Origin: a virus
DNA: 30,538 nt
IMG/VR virus record: IMGVR_UViG_3300009553_000058
Coordinates: 1 to 30,538 of that record
Direction: 5' to 3' (one strand)
Shown: one piece after another, positions 28,673-30,538 of the stretch
How the letters are laid out: each line of letters starts with the position of its first letter
How positions within the stretch are numbered: the stretch's first letter is position 1
The notes under the pieces: generated by a model
Databases searched by the model: none
The model's input: the letters and a program-made list of their open reading frames with translations, nothing else
Told to the model about the DNA's origin: nothing
Position numbers and translations under genes: made by a program

Positions 28673-30538
28673 TTGGTAGCTCCCTTCGGCTTGGCCGCAG
28701 CCTGCTGTCGCATCTGTTGCATCTTCTGCTGATGGGCCTGTTCGGACTGACGTATCTTCATCATACTCTGCAGGGCATCAGTCTTGATCTTGTTCTCGGA
28801 CTGTATCCTATTAGTCTGCAGATCCATGAACTTACTGTGAGCGTCAATCCGGGCCTTCTCTTTGTCGCCCTCGATCTTGGCCATGCCCTCAGTCATCTTC
28901 ATTCGATGCTGATCCTGGGCCATCGCAGCGTCCATCTGGCGCTCGACTATCCCGTGCGCGCCGCCCTGTGCGACTTCCCGGGCCTTAGCAAGGTTCAGTT
29001 GTGTCTCGGACTGTGTCTTGCCTACGTTCGCAGTCTCTGACTGGAGGGCAATCTGTTTGGCCTGTTCAGCGGCCGGATCTGGCTTCTGAAGGATGGCCAG
29101 CAGCTTCCGTTTAGTGCTCGCGCCCACGGGGGAAAGTTCAATGAGGATCTCTGGCGGGACCTTTGCTCCCTGAGACGACAGTGCGATAAGGGTGTCATAC
29201 GCGTCTCCCATCTGGTTAACCTCGTCTGGCCCCTCATCCAGTATAAAATTCACGTCCAACTGCCCCACCGAGTTGACGAGCCTGGGCAGGCCCCACTGAT
29301 CCACTCCCACACCATTTATCTGTATCTGCTGCGCCAGACCCTCATCATCCGTGACCCTGATCCACCGTTCCGCAGTCCAGTACCGCTGTACTTGCGCCCA
29401 AATGGCCCGGTAGATCCGCAGTTTCCAGTTTCGTACGCCTACCACAAAAGGACCAAGCTCGGCGATCCCCGCTTGTTGCAGCAGGTTGATCGCCCGCCCG
29501 GACTTGTACTCAAGTCCCTGCCCTATCAGCGCCGGGTTGGGTCCGAAGTTCTCAATCTCGTTCTTGGCATCCTCGAGAAACTTCAGTTGGCCCTCGACGT
29601 TAGCCATCCTGGCCGCGTCGTCGAACTCCATCTCGAAGCCCTTGTTGTAGATCACAACACCGTCTGGTCGAACGGCCTCTCTCCGAGTGAGTTCGATGTC
29701 ACTGAAGGCGCCGTCCTCGGCCTTGATCCTTCGGGACATCAGCTCGTGCAGGCCCTTCGATCGCCTCTGGTTGATTTCGTCCTGGCTACTCCGCAGTCCG
29801 CGCACGAAACCGTAGCGATCTCCGTCGTGATCGACAAAGCTCGAGAACATGATGTACTTGCAGATCTTAGTGTTCTTCTCGTCGTAGAAGTATCCGTCGC
29901 CCTCGTCAAGCTTCATCCCTCCGGTGAACATACACCAGCACCATCCACCCTGGCTCTTGTACCATATGTCCACTATGCGGATGCGCTTGAACTCTGTACT
30001 GGTCTGAAACCAGCGTCGTTCACGATCCGGGCTCGATGTAAGGTCCGAGCCCTGGCCGCTCTGCATGAGGTTGTCCAGCTCGCTCGCTTTTTCCGGGAAC
30101 ATATCTTTAGCATCGTCCAAATCGACCCACTTTCCCTGACCCATATAGCGTGCATCAGAGAAGTCGTGCATGTACGAGCGCGGATCGTAGAAGAAGCTGT
30201 CGGGCTGCACGAGCGCGAACCCAATATCTCTGTCACCCTTTTCACCCTCCACGAGCATCATCTCTATGCCGCCAATGCCATCTACGGCCGCGTTCTCAGT
30301 GGCAAACGGAAATTTGTCTTTCTGCAGATCGTTCTCAAGCACGTACCGGACCACCGCCGTTGCCAGTTCGGCACCCCCTTCATCCGTAGCACGTGGGTTC
30401 CGAGCATAGGCCTTTGGCGATTGCCGAAGCTTCTCCATCAGCCCCACGATACTGTCGATCTTCCGACCTATCCGGTTGTACGTCACTACTGGCTGTTTGC
30501 GCTTGTTCAGGGTCTCGACCTGCGAGACCGTCCACTGT
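28669..30538 (-). CDS. P22-like portal protein (N-terminus cut by window)
   Basis: The frame stays open to the right edge, adding QWTVSQVETLNKRKQPVVTYNR before the GTG at 30486, so the true start is outside. The sequence fits the P22 portal family: RKQPVVTYNRIGRKIDSIVGLMEKLRQSPKAYARN, then ATENAAVDGIGGIEMM, FYDPRSYMHDFSDARYMGQGKWVDLDDAKDMFPE, SSFVDHDGDRYGFVRGLRSSQDEINQRRSKGLHELMSRR and PNPALIGQG...SGRAINLLQQAG. The portal is the dodecameric ring through which DNA enters and leaves. The C-terminal 110 residues are a Gln/Lys/Met-rich coiled coil (the barrel region of P22). At least 622 residues are in view. Confidence 0.88.
   Translation of the reverse strand, partial: QWTVSQVETLNKRKQPVVTYNRIGRKIDSIVGLMEKLRQSPKAYARNPRATDEGGAELATAVVRYVLENDLQKDKFPFATENAAVDGIGGIEMMLVEGEKGDRDIGFALVQPDSFFYDPRSYMHDFSDARYMGQGKWVDLDDAKDMFPEKASELDNLMQSGQGSDLTSSPDRERRWFQTSTEFKRIRIVDIWYKSQGGWCWCMFTGGMKLDEGDGYFYDEKNTKICKYIMFSSFVDHDGDRYGFVRGLRSSQDEINQRRSKGLHELMSRRIKAEDGAFSDIELTRREAVRPDGVVIYNKGFEMEFDDAARMANVEGQLKFLEDAKNEIENFGPNPALIGQGLEYKSGRAINLLQQAGIAELGPFVVGVRNWKLRIYRAIWAQVQRYWTAERWIRVTDDEGLAQQIQINGVGVDQWGLPRLVNSVGQLDVNFILDEGPDEVNQMGDAYDTLIALSSQGAKVPPEILIELSPVGASTKRKLLAILQKPDPAAEQAKQIALQSETANVGKTQSETQLNLAKAREVAQGGAHGIVERQMDAAMAQDQHRMKMTEGMAKIEGDKEKARIDAHSKFMDLQTNRIQSENKIKTDALQSMMKIRQSEQAHQQKMQQMRQQAAAKPKGATK

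Noticed and set aside
28664-28679. CAAATG/CATTTG inverted repeat at the portal-end junction as a third 30-bp element
   Set aside because: It is only 6 bases per arm, is part of two coding ends and lacks the GGCAAAT and CCATA parts.

Overview
The window is a gene-dense stretch of a tailed bacteriophage genome (class Caudoviricetes) with short-tailed, P22-like virion genes. Evidence for this is a P22-type portal, a gp4-like adaptor, a gp10-like tail hub (packaged DNA stabilisation) protein, a pectate-lyase-type tail spike with an S74 self-cleaving C-terminus, a DUF4043/N4-gp56-like major capsid protein, and no tape-measure or sheath gene. The DNA is GC-rich, and several small proteins (the DIVERLR...AAAEIERL protein, the DUF6496 protein, the lysozyme family) resemble those of alphaproteobacteria and their phages. 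An alphaproteobacterial host is therefore likely but is only an inference. No integrase, tRNA, CRISPR array or rRNA was seen. No stretch longer than about 120 bases lacks a gene.

Layout. Bases 1-12811 are all on the + strand and form the early/replication half. They hold the end of a UvrD-like helicase; small proteins including a ribbon-helix-helix and an HTH candidate; a recombination module (Cas4/RecB-like nuclease, Sak4-like ATPase, AT-rich HNH endonuclease, DUF669-like ssDNA-binding candidate); a counter-defence pair (Acb2-like anti-CBASS protein overlapping a ParB-methyltransferase fusion); a replication block whose family A DNA polymerase is divided into a UDG-exonuclease ORF and a polymerase ORF with two small genes between them; and a DUF3987-like ATPase.

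Bases 12765-30538 are all on the - strand and form the late half, read from the right edge. In order of transcription: portal (cut by the window edge), small proteins, scaffold, capsid, capsid-associated proteins, gp4-like adaptor, gp10-like tail hub, tail spike, three putative internal virion proteins, a histidine-rich collar/fibre protein, and a lysis cassette. The cassette has a lysozyme, a separate peptidoglycan-binding protein, two holin-like membrane proteins and a signal-anchored ClpP-like protease candidate. The two halves collide tail to tail with a 47-base overlap. The terminase probably lies beyond the right edge.

Most striking non-coding structure. A near-palindromic 30-bp element occurs twice, 20.3 kb apart, 29/30 identical. 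Each copy sits just after a stop codon and 20-25 bases before a start codon: once before the counter-defence operon and once before the capsid gene. A shorter palindrome sharing its AACCATA end lies just downstream of the best sigma70-like promoter, near position 1004. A stereotyped translation start (GGAGTCT, three bases, ATG) recurs before five early genes.
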